From NCBI GenBank assembly GCA_946406435.1, contig CAMJKP010000031.1, positions 1 to 36,393 on the forward strand: a DNA stretch of 36,393 nucleotides. Reading direction: 5' to 3'. A program made the position numbers and the translations under genes. This stretch comes from an uncultured Prevotellaceae bacterium (GTDB taxonomy: Bacteria > Bacteroidota > Bacteroidia > Bacteroidales > Bacteroidaceae). Below, piece by piece: positions 8,062 to 15,516 of the stretch (its first letter is position 1; each line of letters starts with the position of its first letter). The notes under the pieces are model-generated. The model was not told the origin of the DNA, ran no database searches, and worked only from the letters and a program-made list of their open reading frames with translations.

Positions 8062-8967
8062 ATGAACAAGCAGCCAAAACTCATGGACGTGTCATGGATA
8101 AGTGACGTCTTCTCCTCTAACTTCTTGCAGGTTTACAAGAACTTGTTTTTCAGCAAGGAACTTGCAATGCTACATGGTTCCCATGCGGTGTTTCAGTTGT
8201 TTATGCAGCAACAGCCGCCTCCATTCGTCATCAACGACCGCCGCATGGGCATCATCCTTCGTGGTGAGGGCTACGTGAACTGGAATCTTGTTGACTGCCA
8301 TCTCACGCCTGGCACGCTCGTCTACCTCGGACCAGGCACCATCATAAACCCCATACGCCTCTCCGACGACCTCGAACTGATGGGCATCGGTCTCTTCGAT
8401 GACTTCCCTATGCCTTTCCCTGAAGACCAGATCCCTTCAGCTTTCAATGGTCAGGTGCGCGATTTCCAGTTGACGGTATCAGAAGAAGACCAGCATATTG
8501 CCCGACAGATTCTCGAAACCCTTTGGACGCTTGTTCATCAGCCCAACTATCATCGTCCTACGGTCTCTGCACTCGTCGCATCTCTTATGCAGCACTACGA
8601 TCATCTGTTCAATCAGCAGAGCGACCATCTGACAGCCACCCGTTCACGCGAGCAGACTATCTTCGACCGCTTCATACAACTCGTAAACAAACATAGTCGC
8701 GAACAGCATCAGATAGCGTATTACGCAGAGCGTATGTGCCTTACTGAGCGATACCTCGGCACCGTGATACACCAGACGAGCGGCAACACCGCCAAGGACT
8801 GGATAGACCGTGCCCTTATCACACAGGCAAAGGTAATGCTCCGTCACAGCGACAAGAGCGTAGTGCAGATTAGTGAGGAACTGCATTTCCCCAATCCCTC
8901 TTTCTTCTCCAAATACTTCAAGCGCCTCACTAACATGACTCCCCGCGAGTATCAGCAGATGAAATAA
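8062..8967 (+). CDS. AraC-family transcriptional regulator
   Basis: 301 residues from the ATG at 8062. An N-terminal cupin-like ligand-binding region (about residues 35-120, GIILRGEGYVN ... TPGTLVYLGPGT) is followed by a C-terminal AraC double helix-turn-helix (about residues 205-301). That domain shows IAYYAERMCLTERYLGTVI, then VVQISEELHFPNPSFFSKYFKR and TPREYQQMK. An in-frame ATG at 7879 is rejected because it would translate the GGGC-hairpin repeat. It is transcribed away from the efflux operon, the usual layout for a local regulator of such an operon. The ligand is unknown. Confidence 0.9.
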   Translation: MNKQPKLMDVSWISDVFSSNFLQVYKNLFFSKELAMLHGSHAVFQLFMQQQPPPFVINDRRMGIILRGEGYVNWNLVDCHLTPGTLVYLGPGTIINPIRLSDDLELMGIGLFDDFPMPFPEDQIPSAFNGQVRDFQLTVSEEDQHIARQILETLWTLVHQPNYHRPTVSALVASLMQHYDHLFNQQSDHLTATRSREQTIFDRFIQLVNKHSREQHQIAYYAERMCLTERYLGTVIHQTSGNTAKDWIDRALITQAKVMLRHSDKSVVQISEELHFPNPSFFSKYFKRLTNMTPREYQQMK

Positions 8968-8976
8968 CCCACACAT

Positions 8977-9106
8977 GGTCTCTATTTTTTTGTAAACAAT
9001 TTACTTTACATTCCCGATTCTCGCACCCTCTGTGCCTGTGTGTGTGAACGCAAAGACGCGAAGTCGCAAAGATTATTTTCTCTGCGCCTCCGCGTCTCTG
9101 CGTTTT
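8977..9106. repeat. Composite dispersed repeat with R1 palindrome, copy 2
   Basis: Starts with the same GGTCTCTATTTTTTTGTAAA block as 1219. It ends with the R1 palindrome at 9047-9106 (AACGCAAAGACGCGAAG and its partner CTCCGCGTCTCTGCGTT). It follows the AraC stop and precedes the BspA promoter. Confidence 0.8.
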
Positions 9107-9193
9107 AATAATTTCCCATTTTCAATTGGTTTAGCGTCTCTGCGTTTGACTTCCTGTAAGTTAAATGATTTTAAAAATAATTGAGGAAAAATG

Positions 9194-9223
9194 GTTGAAT
9201 TTCAAGAATAATTTGTAACTTTG
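9194..9223 (+). promoter_or_regulatory. Promoter of BspA-like gene
   Basis: GTTG (9194-9197), 18 nt, then TAACTTTG (9216-9223). This fits the Bacteroidota -33/-7 pattern, with a leader of about 80 nt to the ATG at 9310. Confidence 0.6.
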
Positions 9224-9309
9224 TCACGCAAACGAAAGTGGATAGGTTCACATAACCACCTACTAATTTAGATATTTACATCCAAGACTCGGACAAACAA
9301 ATTACTATA

Positions 9310-10749
9310 ATGAAGACAAACAAACTATTTTTCCTGTTCAGCATACTCCTTGGTATGTTGTCAACAAATGCATCGGCATACGATTTCGCAGTAAAGAATG
9401 CTGATGGCGTTATGATCTATTACAACTACATCAACAACAAAACTGAGGCGTGTGTCACCAATAAAGAAAAATACAAATATAGTGGCTCGATAGCTATACC
9501 GAAAGAAATCACCTACGAAGGAAGAACCCTAAAAGTAACAGAAATTGGTAATAGTGCCTTTTATTACTGTAGCAGCCTTGAATCTGTCACTATCCCTAAC
9601 AGCGTGACAAGCATTGGTAATAATGCCTTTACGCATAGTAACCTTACTTCTGTAACCATCCCTAACGGCGTGACGAGCATTGGGGGGTACGCATTTGAAG
9701 GCTGTATCTACCTGGAATCTATCACTATCCCTAACAGCGTGACGAGCATTGGGGAAAGTGCATTTAGAGAATGTAGCAGCCTTCAATCTGTCACCATCCC
9801 TAACAGCGTGACGAGCATTGAAAGCTATGCTTTCTTGGGGTGTTCAGGTCTTACTTCAATAACAGTAGAAGAAGGAAATACATATTATGATAGCAGAGAC
9901 AATAGCAATGCTATTATAGAAACAAAATCCAACACTTTAATTCATGGATGCAAGAATACAATTATTCCTAACAGCGTGACGAGCATTGGAGATTACGCAT
10001 TTGAAAACTGTAGAAGCCTTAAAACTATTACTATCCCTAACAGCGTGACAAGCATTGGGGGGCGTGCCTTTTACTATTGCTACAGCCTTCAATCTATCAC
10101 CATCCCTAACAGCGTGACAAGCATTGGGGGGGCCGCATTTAAAGGCTGTGACAACCTTAAAACTATTACTATTCCTAACAGCGTGACGAGCATTGGTAAT
10201 TCCGCATTTGGGGGATGTAGCAGCCTTAAAACTATTACTATCCCTAACAGCGTGACAAGCATTGGTGACTTCACATTTGATAGCTGTAGCAGCCTTGAAT
10301 CTGTCACTATCCCTAATAGCGTGACGAGCATTGGTAATTACGCATTTGCGTATTGTGATAAGCTTGTCTCTGTCACCATTCCTAACAGCGTGACGAGCAT
10401 TGGAGAATGGGCTTTCCAAGGTTGCGATAATCTGGAAAAAGTCACCTCAAAGATTGCAAAGCCATTTGCTATATATACTGACGCATTCTCTTACGAAACA
10501 TATTTTGAGGGTACTCTATACGTGCCAAGGGGAACTGTTGCCCAGTATGAGGCTACTAATGGCTGGACGAATTTCAGGAACATCGTAGAAGAAGACTCTA
10601 CTACTGCCATCAATGACGTTGAGGCAGACAACACCCTCAACACCGTAAACGCTATCTACGACACCAACGGTAAGCGTTTGCCTGCAACATCCCTCGACGA
10701 GCTCCCTTCAGGCCTGTATATCATCAATGGCAAGAAAGTGGTAAAGTAA
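9310..10749 (+). CDS. BspA-like leucine-rich repeat surface protein
   Basis: 479 residues. Signal peptide MKTNKLFFLFSILLGMLSTNASA is followed by LRR_5 (BspA/TpLRR) repeats of 22-23 residues, consensus 'IPNSVTSIG..AF..C..L..VT', eleven of them with a recognisable IPNSVTSIG start. A non-repeat module (ITVEEGNTYYDSRDNSNAI, about residues 175-215) interrupts the array; inserts of this kind recur in BspA proteins. The C-terminus (NAIYDTNGKRLPATSLDELPSGLYIINGKKVVK) resembles the short sorting tail of Prevotella secreted proteins. Such proteins bind host or bacterial surfaces. The repeats are nearly identical at DNA level (69-nt period), so copy number may vary. Confidence 0.9.
   Translation: MKTNKLFFLFSILLGMLSTNASAYDFAVKNADGVMIYYNYINNKTEACVTNKEKYKYSGSIAIPKEITYEGRTLKVTEIGNSAFYYCSSLESVTIPNSVTSIGNNAFTHSNLTSVTIPNGVTSIGGYAFEGCIYLESITIPNSVTSIGESAFRECSSLQSVTIPNSVTSIESYAFLGCSGLTSITVEEGNTYYDSRDNSNAIIETKSNTLIHGCKNTIIPNSVTSIGDYAFENCRSLKTITIPNSVTSIGGRAFYYCYSLQSITIPNSVTSIGGAAFKGCDNLKTITIPNSVTSIGNSAFGGCSSLKTITIPNSVTSIGDFTFDSCSSLESVTIPNSVTSIGNYAFAYCDKLVSVTIPNSVTSIGEWAFQGCDNLEKVTSKIAKPFAIYTDAFSYETYFEGTLYVPRGTVAQYEATNGWTNFRNIVEEDSTTAINDVEADNTLNTVNAIYDTNGKRLPATSLDELPSGLYIINGKKVVK
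9594..10410 (+). repeat. Eleven-copy 69-nt coding repeat (LRR array)
   Basis: Each copy begins CCTAACAGCGTGACGAGCAT with at most a few changes. Copies start near 9594, 9660, 9729, 9798, 9966, 10035, 10104, 10173, 10242, 10311 and 10380. Spacing is 69 nt except for one 66-nt step and one gap of 168 nt. Confidence 0.9.
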
Positions 10750-10756
10750 TCTCTAA

Positions 10757-10795
10757 AGACCCCCTTAATCCCCCTGCGTAGGGGGATGAGAGGTT
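10757..10795. repeat. CCCCC/GGGGG hairpin repeat after BspA-like gene
   Basis: AATCCCCCTGCGTAGGGGGAT hairpin just after the stop codon; a possible terminator. It belongs to the same general family as the hairpins at 12941-12960, 19086-19228, 30968-30993 and 36135-36214. Confidence 0.6.
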
Positions 10796-10823
10796 AGAGG
10801 GGAGAGGTTAGAGTTAAGGGATT

Positions 10824-10968
10824 AAACACGAAGACGCGGAGTCGCAGAGTTTTTCTTTGCGCCTTCGCGTCTCTGCGTTTTAATAATTGTCACTTGCTTT
10901 AGCTTGTTGAGCCATGCGAAAAATAAATGGTACATTATTCGCTGAAGCTCATCAAGCTGAAGCAAGTG
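10824..10968. repeat. R1 palindrome copy 3 followed by a paired R2 hairpin
   Basis: R1 (10824-10880; AAGACGCGGAG with CCTTCGCGTCTCTGCG) is followed by CACTTGCTTTAGCTTGTTGAGC (10889-10910). Its inverted partner GCTCATCAAGCTGAAGCAAG lies at 10947-10968. The two R2 copies can pair as a 22-bp hairpin with two mismatches, the only place in the window where R2 occurs as both strands together. Confidence 0.75.
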
Positions 10969-10991
10969 TACATGGTCAATTGTACATGATA

Positions 10992-11032
10992 GGGTGTCTT
11001 TAAAAAATGTTTGACTGTTTGACCATTTGACC
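10992..11032 (+). repeat. Half copy of the iteron-palindrome element (E3)
   Basis: GGGTGTCTTTAAAAAATG is followed by TTTGACTGTTTGACCATTTG. This matches the right half of element E2 (GGGTGTGTCTATAAAAAACG plus TTTGACC iterons, 12464-12509). No left half or central palindrome is present. Confidence 0.7.
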
Positions 11033-11121
11033 TAAAAGCCTTTGCGTTTATATATCCTTCAAAAGGGAGCACTGAATCGGTGCGTCCTTGAGGAGTCTGT
11101 GTTTCACGGAGTTGTCGACGA

Positions 11122-11221
11122 GTCCCTAAAACAGGGAGTCCTCGATGGGGGACCATTTTGGACCCCATCCCTTTCAACTGCTTGTTCCCCAAAAAACTAA
11201 AGGAGTCGGTAATTTACCGAC
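11122..11221. repeat. Three-hairpin module A
   Basis: Hairpin 1 pairs TCCCT with AGGGA (11123-11137). Hairpin 2 pairs GATGGGG (11144-11150) with CCCCATC (11163-11169). Next come TTTCAACTGCTTGT and an A-rich run. Hairpin 3 pairs GTCGGTAA (11205-11212) with TTACCGAC (11214-11221). The order matches module B. Confidence 0.6.
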
Positions 11222-11381
11222 CCCTTATTTCGTATTTATAGGGGTATCGATAGTAACGCCCCCCCTCCCAGAAATAGCCCATTTCTAATTGCTCCAACCT
11301 GTATCGCACGGTAATGTAAGCAACAGCAAATACCACCGCCCCGATTTAGGGCGTTGGTTTGATGGGGTGGGCGTTTTGTCT

Positions 11382-11627
11382 CCCCCTTTACTTCTTCTAT
11401 GCCTAAGTACAAGAGATTGCAACGAAGACCTGTGTTCCCAATTTGGGAATGCAGGTTGTGAATTGGTGTTCCTCTCGATGGCGTATCGTTTCGTGACCCC
11501 ATCCTCTTCAACGGCTTGTCCGATAAATAAAGCTGACGTCGTGAAACGCGACACCAGCTTATCTGCTTGCCCGATAACATCAAAGGGGGGCGCGATTTGC
11601 TACCCCCTTTAGTCCTTCTATGCCTAA
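11382..11627. repeat. Three-hairpin module B flanked by direct repeats
   Basis: CCCCCTTTA plus TTCTATGCCTAA occurs at 11382-11406 and again at 11603-11627 (221 nt apart). Between them: hairpin 1 pairs TTCCCA with TGGGAA (11435-11449); hairpin 2 pairs GATGG with CCATC (11477-11503). GACCCCATCC and TTCAACGGCTTGT follow. Hairpin 3 pairs AAGCTG..GTCG with CGAC..CAGCTT (11530-11560). The arms differ from module A but the order and the linker GACCCCATCC..TTCAAC are kept. Confidence 0.6.
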
Positions 11628-11658
11628 TTCGTATTACTCAAGTTGTGCAAGTTCAGAA

Positions 11659-11811
11659 TTGCCTGGAAGGCTGTACATGATTGGCTTTCACGCATAACCT
11701 TTCGCGATGTACTGCCCTCCAGGCAACTGTTTGGGATATGAGGCTTAATCCCCGCACATCCTCGTTTCGCTCGTATGTACGGGGTTACGAATAGTATTGC
11801 CCTCCAGGCAA
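11659..11811. repeat. Strong hairpin cluster (module C)
   Basis: TTGCCTGGAAGGC-T-GTACAT (11659-11678) pairs with ATGTAC-T-GCCCTCCAGGCAA (11707-11726), about 18 of 20 positions. A second hairpin pairs CCCCGCACAT (11750-11759) with ATGTACGGGG (11775-11784). TTGCCCTCCAGGCAA recurs at 11797-11811. A further hairpin, CTGACAGAACGA with TCGTTCAGTCAG, lies at 11876-11900. No open reading frame explains them. Confidence 0.65.
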
Positions 11812-12075
11812 GTCCGAACTCCCGAAACTTAAATTAACGAAACGTTATTGAGTTTATCTTAACGCTTTAGCATACCTGACAGAACGATTCGTTCAGTCAG
11901 CTTGTCTTCATCTTGAGGTGATTATGCCTCCGTCATGGCCTTGTATACAAACTCTTTTCGTCATTTTTTTTGCAAAAAAACAGAGATTTTTACAAACCAG
12001 ATTGCTGAATTGCCAATGTGGTTTTATCTTCTCATATTTCAGAACGATGTCAACAAAGGCAGTTTGATAATGTAG

Positions 12076-12236
12076 GTTATCACAGTTATCATAGTTATCA
12101 TATTCTACACAGACACCCTCTGTTTTTCGCACTTCTACTGTAATAATAATTTAATTATTTATTATTATTAAGCCTAAAAGAGGGGGATAGGGTGTGTGAA
12201 AAATATATGATAACTATGATAACCATGATAACTTTG
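12076..12236. repeat. Iteron-palindrome element E1
   Basis: Three 9-nt units (GTTATCACA, GTTATCATA, GTTATCATA) at 12076-12102, then ACACAGACACCC. An AT palindrome (TAATAATAAT ... ATTATTATTA, 12141-12170) follows, then GGGTGTGTG, then three inverted units (TGATAACTA, TGATAACCA, TGATAACTT) at 12208-12234. The last unit also forms TAACTTTG (12229-12236), a -7-like sequence. Confidence 0.85.
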
Positions 12237-12333
12237 CGTAAAAATTGGACCAATGTTTGTCTTTGGAATTTTCTTCTTTGTGTGTATAAATAACTGACTG
12301 TCAATGCTTTGGTTAGATGTTTAGGAGTCGGGC

Positions 12334-12509
12334 ATGGTCAAATGGTCTAATGGTCAAACAATTTTTACACACACCCTTCGGCTTTCTTGCTTTTTAGCCA
12401 ACTATATATAATATAATAATTAATTATTATATTATATATAGTTGAAGTTGAAGAGCGATTTTCTGGGTGTGTCTATAAAAAACGTTTGACCATTTGACCA
12501 TTAGACCAT
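12334..12509. repeat. Iteron-palindrome element E2
   Basis: Three 8-nt units (ATGGTCAA, ATGGTCTA, ATGGTCAA) at 12334-12357, then ACACACACCC. A perfect 44-bp AT-rich palindrome follows at 12400-12443, then GGGTGTGTC and three inverted units (TTTGACCA, TTTGACCA, TTAGACCA) at 12485-12508. It has the plan of E1 with different iterons, and both halves carry the CACCC/GGGTG boxes. Confidence 0.88.
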
Positions 12510-13186
12510 TATCCGCCAAGTCCATTTCTGTAAACCTCACATTCTCAAAGGTTTAGCTTGTGTTTAATATTCTTTAACTAAAAAATCCGAAAGTTGGAAT
12601 GTTTGACTGGGGAATAAGTAGTAACTTTGCAATGGATAAAGAACAAAGACCCCTTTCCCCAACCCCTTGACTTTCCTCTTCGAGCCGTCGATCTCTTCGA
12701 CATTCCCCGTGAAGGGGCAAGGGAGCCGGAAGTCGAAAAAATCTCCCTATGCAAGGGTGTTGGGTGACGGCGGTCACCAGATAAGTGAAGAACGAAGAGT
12801 GAAGAGTGAAGAAGGTTTAGCTCGACGGCCGAAGGGAAAGTCAATGCAGGTCACGTTTTCCAATCAAAGGCCACGAAAGGAAACGTGTGATGGTTGTTAG
12901 GTGTTGGGTGATGGCGGTCACTTAGGGTGCGAAAAAGTCTCCCTACGCAGGGAGATTTAGAGGGTCTTCTCACCTCCGCTTCTCCTTCGCTTCAAAACCG
13001 TTCCAAATCCGTTCCTTAAAATGGGACTTACAGGGGAGTCACAAGGGAGTCATTTGGGAGGTACTTAGTATTTCCAATCGGGATTAGATAATTAATTACG
13101 GCTTAATTTTCGGGCGTGTTTTTTTGATTTCAGCATTGCAGAATGTTTTTTTTGACTAAAAATTCGCTCGTCTCGCAAAAAATCAG
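12510..13186. other. Gene-free stretch with degenerate repeats
   Basis: I find no convincing gene here. TAACTTTG at 12622-12629 looks like a -7 element with a possible TTTG at 12602 (gap 16). A 22-nt direct repeat (GGTGTTGGGTGA then C or T, then GGCGGTCAC) lies at 12755-12776 and 12900-12921. GAAGAGTGAAGA units lie near 12785-12815. CTCCCTACGCAGGGAG is at 12941-12956. The short open frames here are made from these repeats. Confidence 0.6.
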
Positions 13187-13194
13187 TAATTTTG
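13187..13194 (+). promoter_or_regulatory. -7 element of thrS promoter
   Basis: TAATTTTG fits TAnnTTTG. A weak TTCG lies 20 nt before it. The leader to the ATG at 13448 is about 245 nt and contains the AAGGAGTACA inverted repeat. Confidence 0.5.
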
Positions 13195-13212
13195 CAAACC
13201 AGTTTGGGATTC

Positions 13213-13414
13213 TAAGGAGTACAAGAAGTACAAGGAGTTAAAGGAGTACAAGACGAATGTCTTATACGGAATAGGGAGTGGTGGAATAAGGAATAAGGTT
13301 TAATGCTAACAAAGCTTCATCCCTCATCGCTTCAACCTTTAACGATAAATACTATCGTCTTGTACTACTTTAGCTTCGCAGAAGCGTCACTCCTTGTACT
13401 CCTTGAAACTCCTT
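13213..13414. repeat. Iterated-unit inverted repeat, AAGGAGTACA family, copy 1
   Basis: The left arm at 13213-13254 is built from AAGGAGTACAAG units and ends AAGACG. The right arm at 13356-13414 starts CGTCTTGTACT and ends in TCCTTGTACTCCTTGAAACT units. The right arm is interrupted by a small hairpin (TTAGCTTCGCAGAAGCGT). The loop includes GGAATAAGGAATAAGG. Confidence 0.8.
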
Positions 13415-13447
13415 CAAATAGAATTTAGTCAAATAAGTAAATATAAA

Positions 13448-15418
13448 ATGATTAACATTACTTTCCCAGATGGATCTGTTCGTCCGTATGAGCAGGGCAT
13501 CACTGGACTTCAGATTGCTGAGAGCATCTCACCTGCTCTCGCACGCAGCGTTGTAAGCTGCGGTGTTAATGGTGAGACAGTGGAACTCAACCGTCCAATC
13601 AATGCTGATGCAAAGATTGCCCTCTATAAGTTTGAGGACGAGGAGGGTAAGCATAGCTTCTGGCACACAAGTGCCCACTTGCTTGCTGAGGCTCTCAAGG
13701 AGCTTTATCCTGGCATCCAGTTCGGTTTCGGTCCTGCTATCGAGGCTGGTTTCTTCTATGACGTGCTCCTTCCTAACGGAGAGCAGATCAAGGAGGGCGA
13801 CTTCGCCAACATCGAGAAGAAGATGATGGAGCTTGCTAAGAAGGATGAGCCACTTGTACGTAAGGAGATTTCAAAGGCTGACGCTATGGCTTCTTTCGGT
13901 GCCGACGGTCAGACCTACAAGTGCGAGCACATCGAGCAGGATCTCGAGGATGGCTCTATCACTACATATACTCAGGGCAACTTCACCGACCTCTGTAAGG
14001 GTCCTCACCTCGTTTCAACAGGTGCTATCAAGGCTGTGAAGCTTACTTCTATCGCTGGTGCTTTCTGGCGTGGCGATGCAAAGCGCGAGCAGATGCAGCG
14101 TCTCTACGGTATCTCTTTCCCAAAGAAGAAGATGCTTGACGACTACCTCGTAATGCTTGAGGAGGCTAAGAAGCGCGACCACCGTAAGATCGGTAAGGAG
14201 ATGGAGCTCTTCATGTTCTCTGACCGCGTAGGCAAGGGACTCCCAATCTGGTTGCCAAAGGGCACAGACCTCCGCCTCCGTCTTCAGGATATGCTCCGCG
14301 CCATTCAGAAGCGTTTCGGCTATCAGGAGGTTATCACTCCGCATATCGGTTCAAAGAACCTCTACGTTACTTCTGGTCACTATGCTCACTATGGCAAGGA
14401 CTCATTCCAGCCAATCCACACACCTGAGGAGGACGAGGAGTATATGCTCAAGCCAATGAACTGCCCTCACCACTGTGAGGTGTTCGCTTGGAAGCCACGT
14501 TCATACAAGGACCTGCCATTCCGTTGCGCAGAGTTCGGTACAGTATATCGCTATGAGAAGTCAGGTGAGCTTCACGGACTCACTCGTGTACGTTCATTCA
14601 CACAGGACGATGCGCACATCTTCTGCCGTCCTGATCAGGTGAAGAGCGAGTTCCTCCGTGTTCTCGACATCATCCAGGCTGTGTTCTCAATCTTCGGCTT
14701 CAAGGACGATCAGGTAGAGTTCCAGATCTCTCTCCGCGACCCTAACGACAAGGATAAGTACATCGGTACTGACGAGATGTGGGCATCAGCTCAGAACGCT
14801 ATCATCGAGGCTTGTAAGGAGCGTGGTCTCAACGCACGTCAGGAAGAGGGCGAGGCTGCATTCTATGGTCCTAAGCTCGACTGTATGGTTAAGGATGCTA
14901 TCGGCCGTCGCTGGCAGTTGGGTACTATTCAGGTTGACTACAACCTCCCAGTACGTTTCGACCTCGAATACACAGCAGAGGACAACTCAAAGCAGCGTCC
15001 TGTAATGATTCACCGTGCGCCATTCGGTTCAATGGAGCGTTTCGTTGCCGTTCTCATCGAGCACACCGCAGGTCACTTCCCACTCTGGCTCACACCAGAT
15101 CAGGTTGCTATCCTCCCAATCTCTGAGAAGTACAACGACTATGCAGAGCAGGTACGTCGCTTCCTCGATACAAAGGGTGTTCGTGCAACCGTTGATAACC
15201 GTAACGAGAAGATCGGCCGTAAGATTCGTGACAACGAGTTGAAGCGTGTTCCTTACATGGTTATCGTTGGTGAGAAGGAGGCAGCAGAAGGCAATGTTGC
15301 AATGCGTCAGCAGGGTGGTGGCGAGCAGGCTGTCATGTCAATGGCAGAGTTCGCACAGCGCATCAACGACGAGGTTGCAGAGCAGCTCTCTGCTACCAAT
15401 ATCGAGCCAAAGGACTAG
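13448..15418 (+). CDS. thrS: Threonyl-tRNA synthetase
   Basis: 656 residues from the ATG at 13448; an upstream in-frame ATG at 13394 lies in the repeat and is rejected. The domains are standard. TGS domain ([17 protein letters not shown], residues 1-60). Editing domain with [11 protein letters not shown] and the CKGPH zinc-site motif. Class II core with [14 protein letters not shown], motif 2 [20 protein letters not shown] and motif 3 [12 protein letters not shown]-terminal anticodon-binding domain ending near [16 protein letters not shown] helix positions (sequence [14 protein letters not shown]). It charges tRNA-Thr in the cytoplasm. Codon choice is strongly biased (GGT, CGT, AAG, GAG), as expected for a highly expressed gene. 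No infC follows. Confidence 0.98.
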   Translation: MINITFPDGSVRPYEQGITGLQIAESISPALARSVVSCGVNGETVELNRPINADAKIALYKFEDEEGKHSFWHTSAHLLAEALKELYPGIQFGFGPAIEAGFFYDVLLPNGEQIKEGDFANIEKKMMELAKKDEPLVRKEISKADAMASFGADGQTYKCEHIEQDLEDGSITTYTQGNFTDLCKGPHLVSTGAIKAVKLTSIAGAFWRGDAKREQMQRLYGISFPKKKMLDDYLVMLEEAKKRDHRKIGKEMELFMFSDRVGKGLPIWLPKGTDLRLRLQDMLRAIQKRFGYQEVITPHIGSKNLYVTSGHYAHYGKDSFQPIHTPEEDEEYMLKPMNCPHHCEVFAWKPRSYKDLPFRCAEFGTVYRYEKSGELHGLTRVRSFTQDDAHIFCRPDQVKSEFLRVLDIIQAVFSIFGFKDDQVEFQISLRDPNDKDKYIGTDEMWASAQNAIIEACKERGLNARQEEGEAAFYGPKLDCMVKDAIGRRWQLGTIQVDYNLPVRFDLEYTAEDNSKQRPVMIHRAPFGSMERFVAVLIEHTAGHFPLWLTPDQVAILPISEKYNDYAEQVRRFLDTKGVRATVDNRNEKIGRKIRDNELKRVPYMVIVGEKEAAEGNVAMRQQGGGEQAVMSMAEFAQRINDEVAEQLSATNIEPKD

Positions 15419-15426
15419 GCCTGAAG

Positions 15427-15486
15427 GCAATTGATAATTATTCGCTGAAGCTCATCAAGCTAAAGCAAGTGATAATTGACAATTGA
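15427..15486. repeat. AATTGATAATT inverted repeat with inverted R2 core
   Basis: AATTGATAATTATTC on the left and GTGATAATTGACAATTG on the right flank GCTGAAGCTCATCAAGCTAA, the R2 motif on the opposite strand. It sits between thrS and the NifX-like gene. Confidence 0.7.
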
Positions 15487-15516
15487 AAGGTTAATCTCTT
15501 AATTTCAAAAAAGAGA

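Noticed and set aside
9594..10410. CRISPR array
   Set aside because: The regular repeats are in frame and encode LRR units; 'spacers' are conserved and coding. The iterated arms elsewhere are inverted and lack unique spacers.
9529..10419. Long minus-strand open frames across the BspA-like gene (for example 9937-10419, 10089-10331)
   Set aside because: They are the antisense of the 69-nt LRR repeats. Their repeated 'NARHAVRD' pattern arises from the repeat, and the plus strand has a signal peptide and promoter.
10935..11583. Minus-strand frames of 85, 115 and 89 residues
   Set aside because: They consist of hairpin modules A and B; the apparent similarity to each other (LK.MGS...P.RG) comes from duplicated modules. 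No promoter or signal peptide.
11908..12132. 74-residue minus-strand frame
   Set aside because: Its N-terminus (VEYDNYDNCDN) is the E1 iteron array read as protein; no independent support.
12667..12900. 77-residue plus-strand frame after an apparent promoter
   Set aside because: Composed of repeat words (SEERRVKSEE from GAAGAGTGAAGA units) and hairpin DNA; no recognisable domain.
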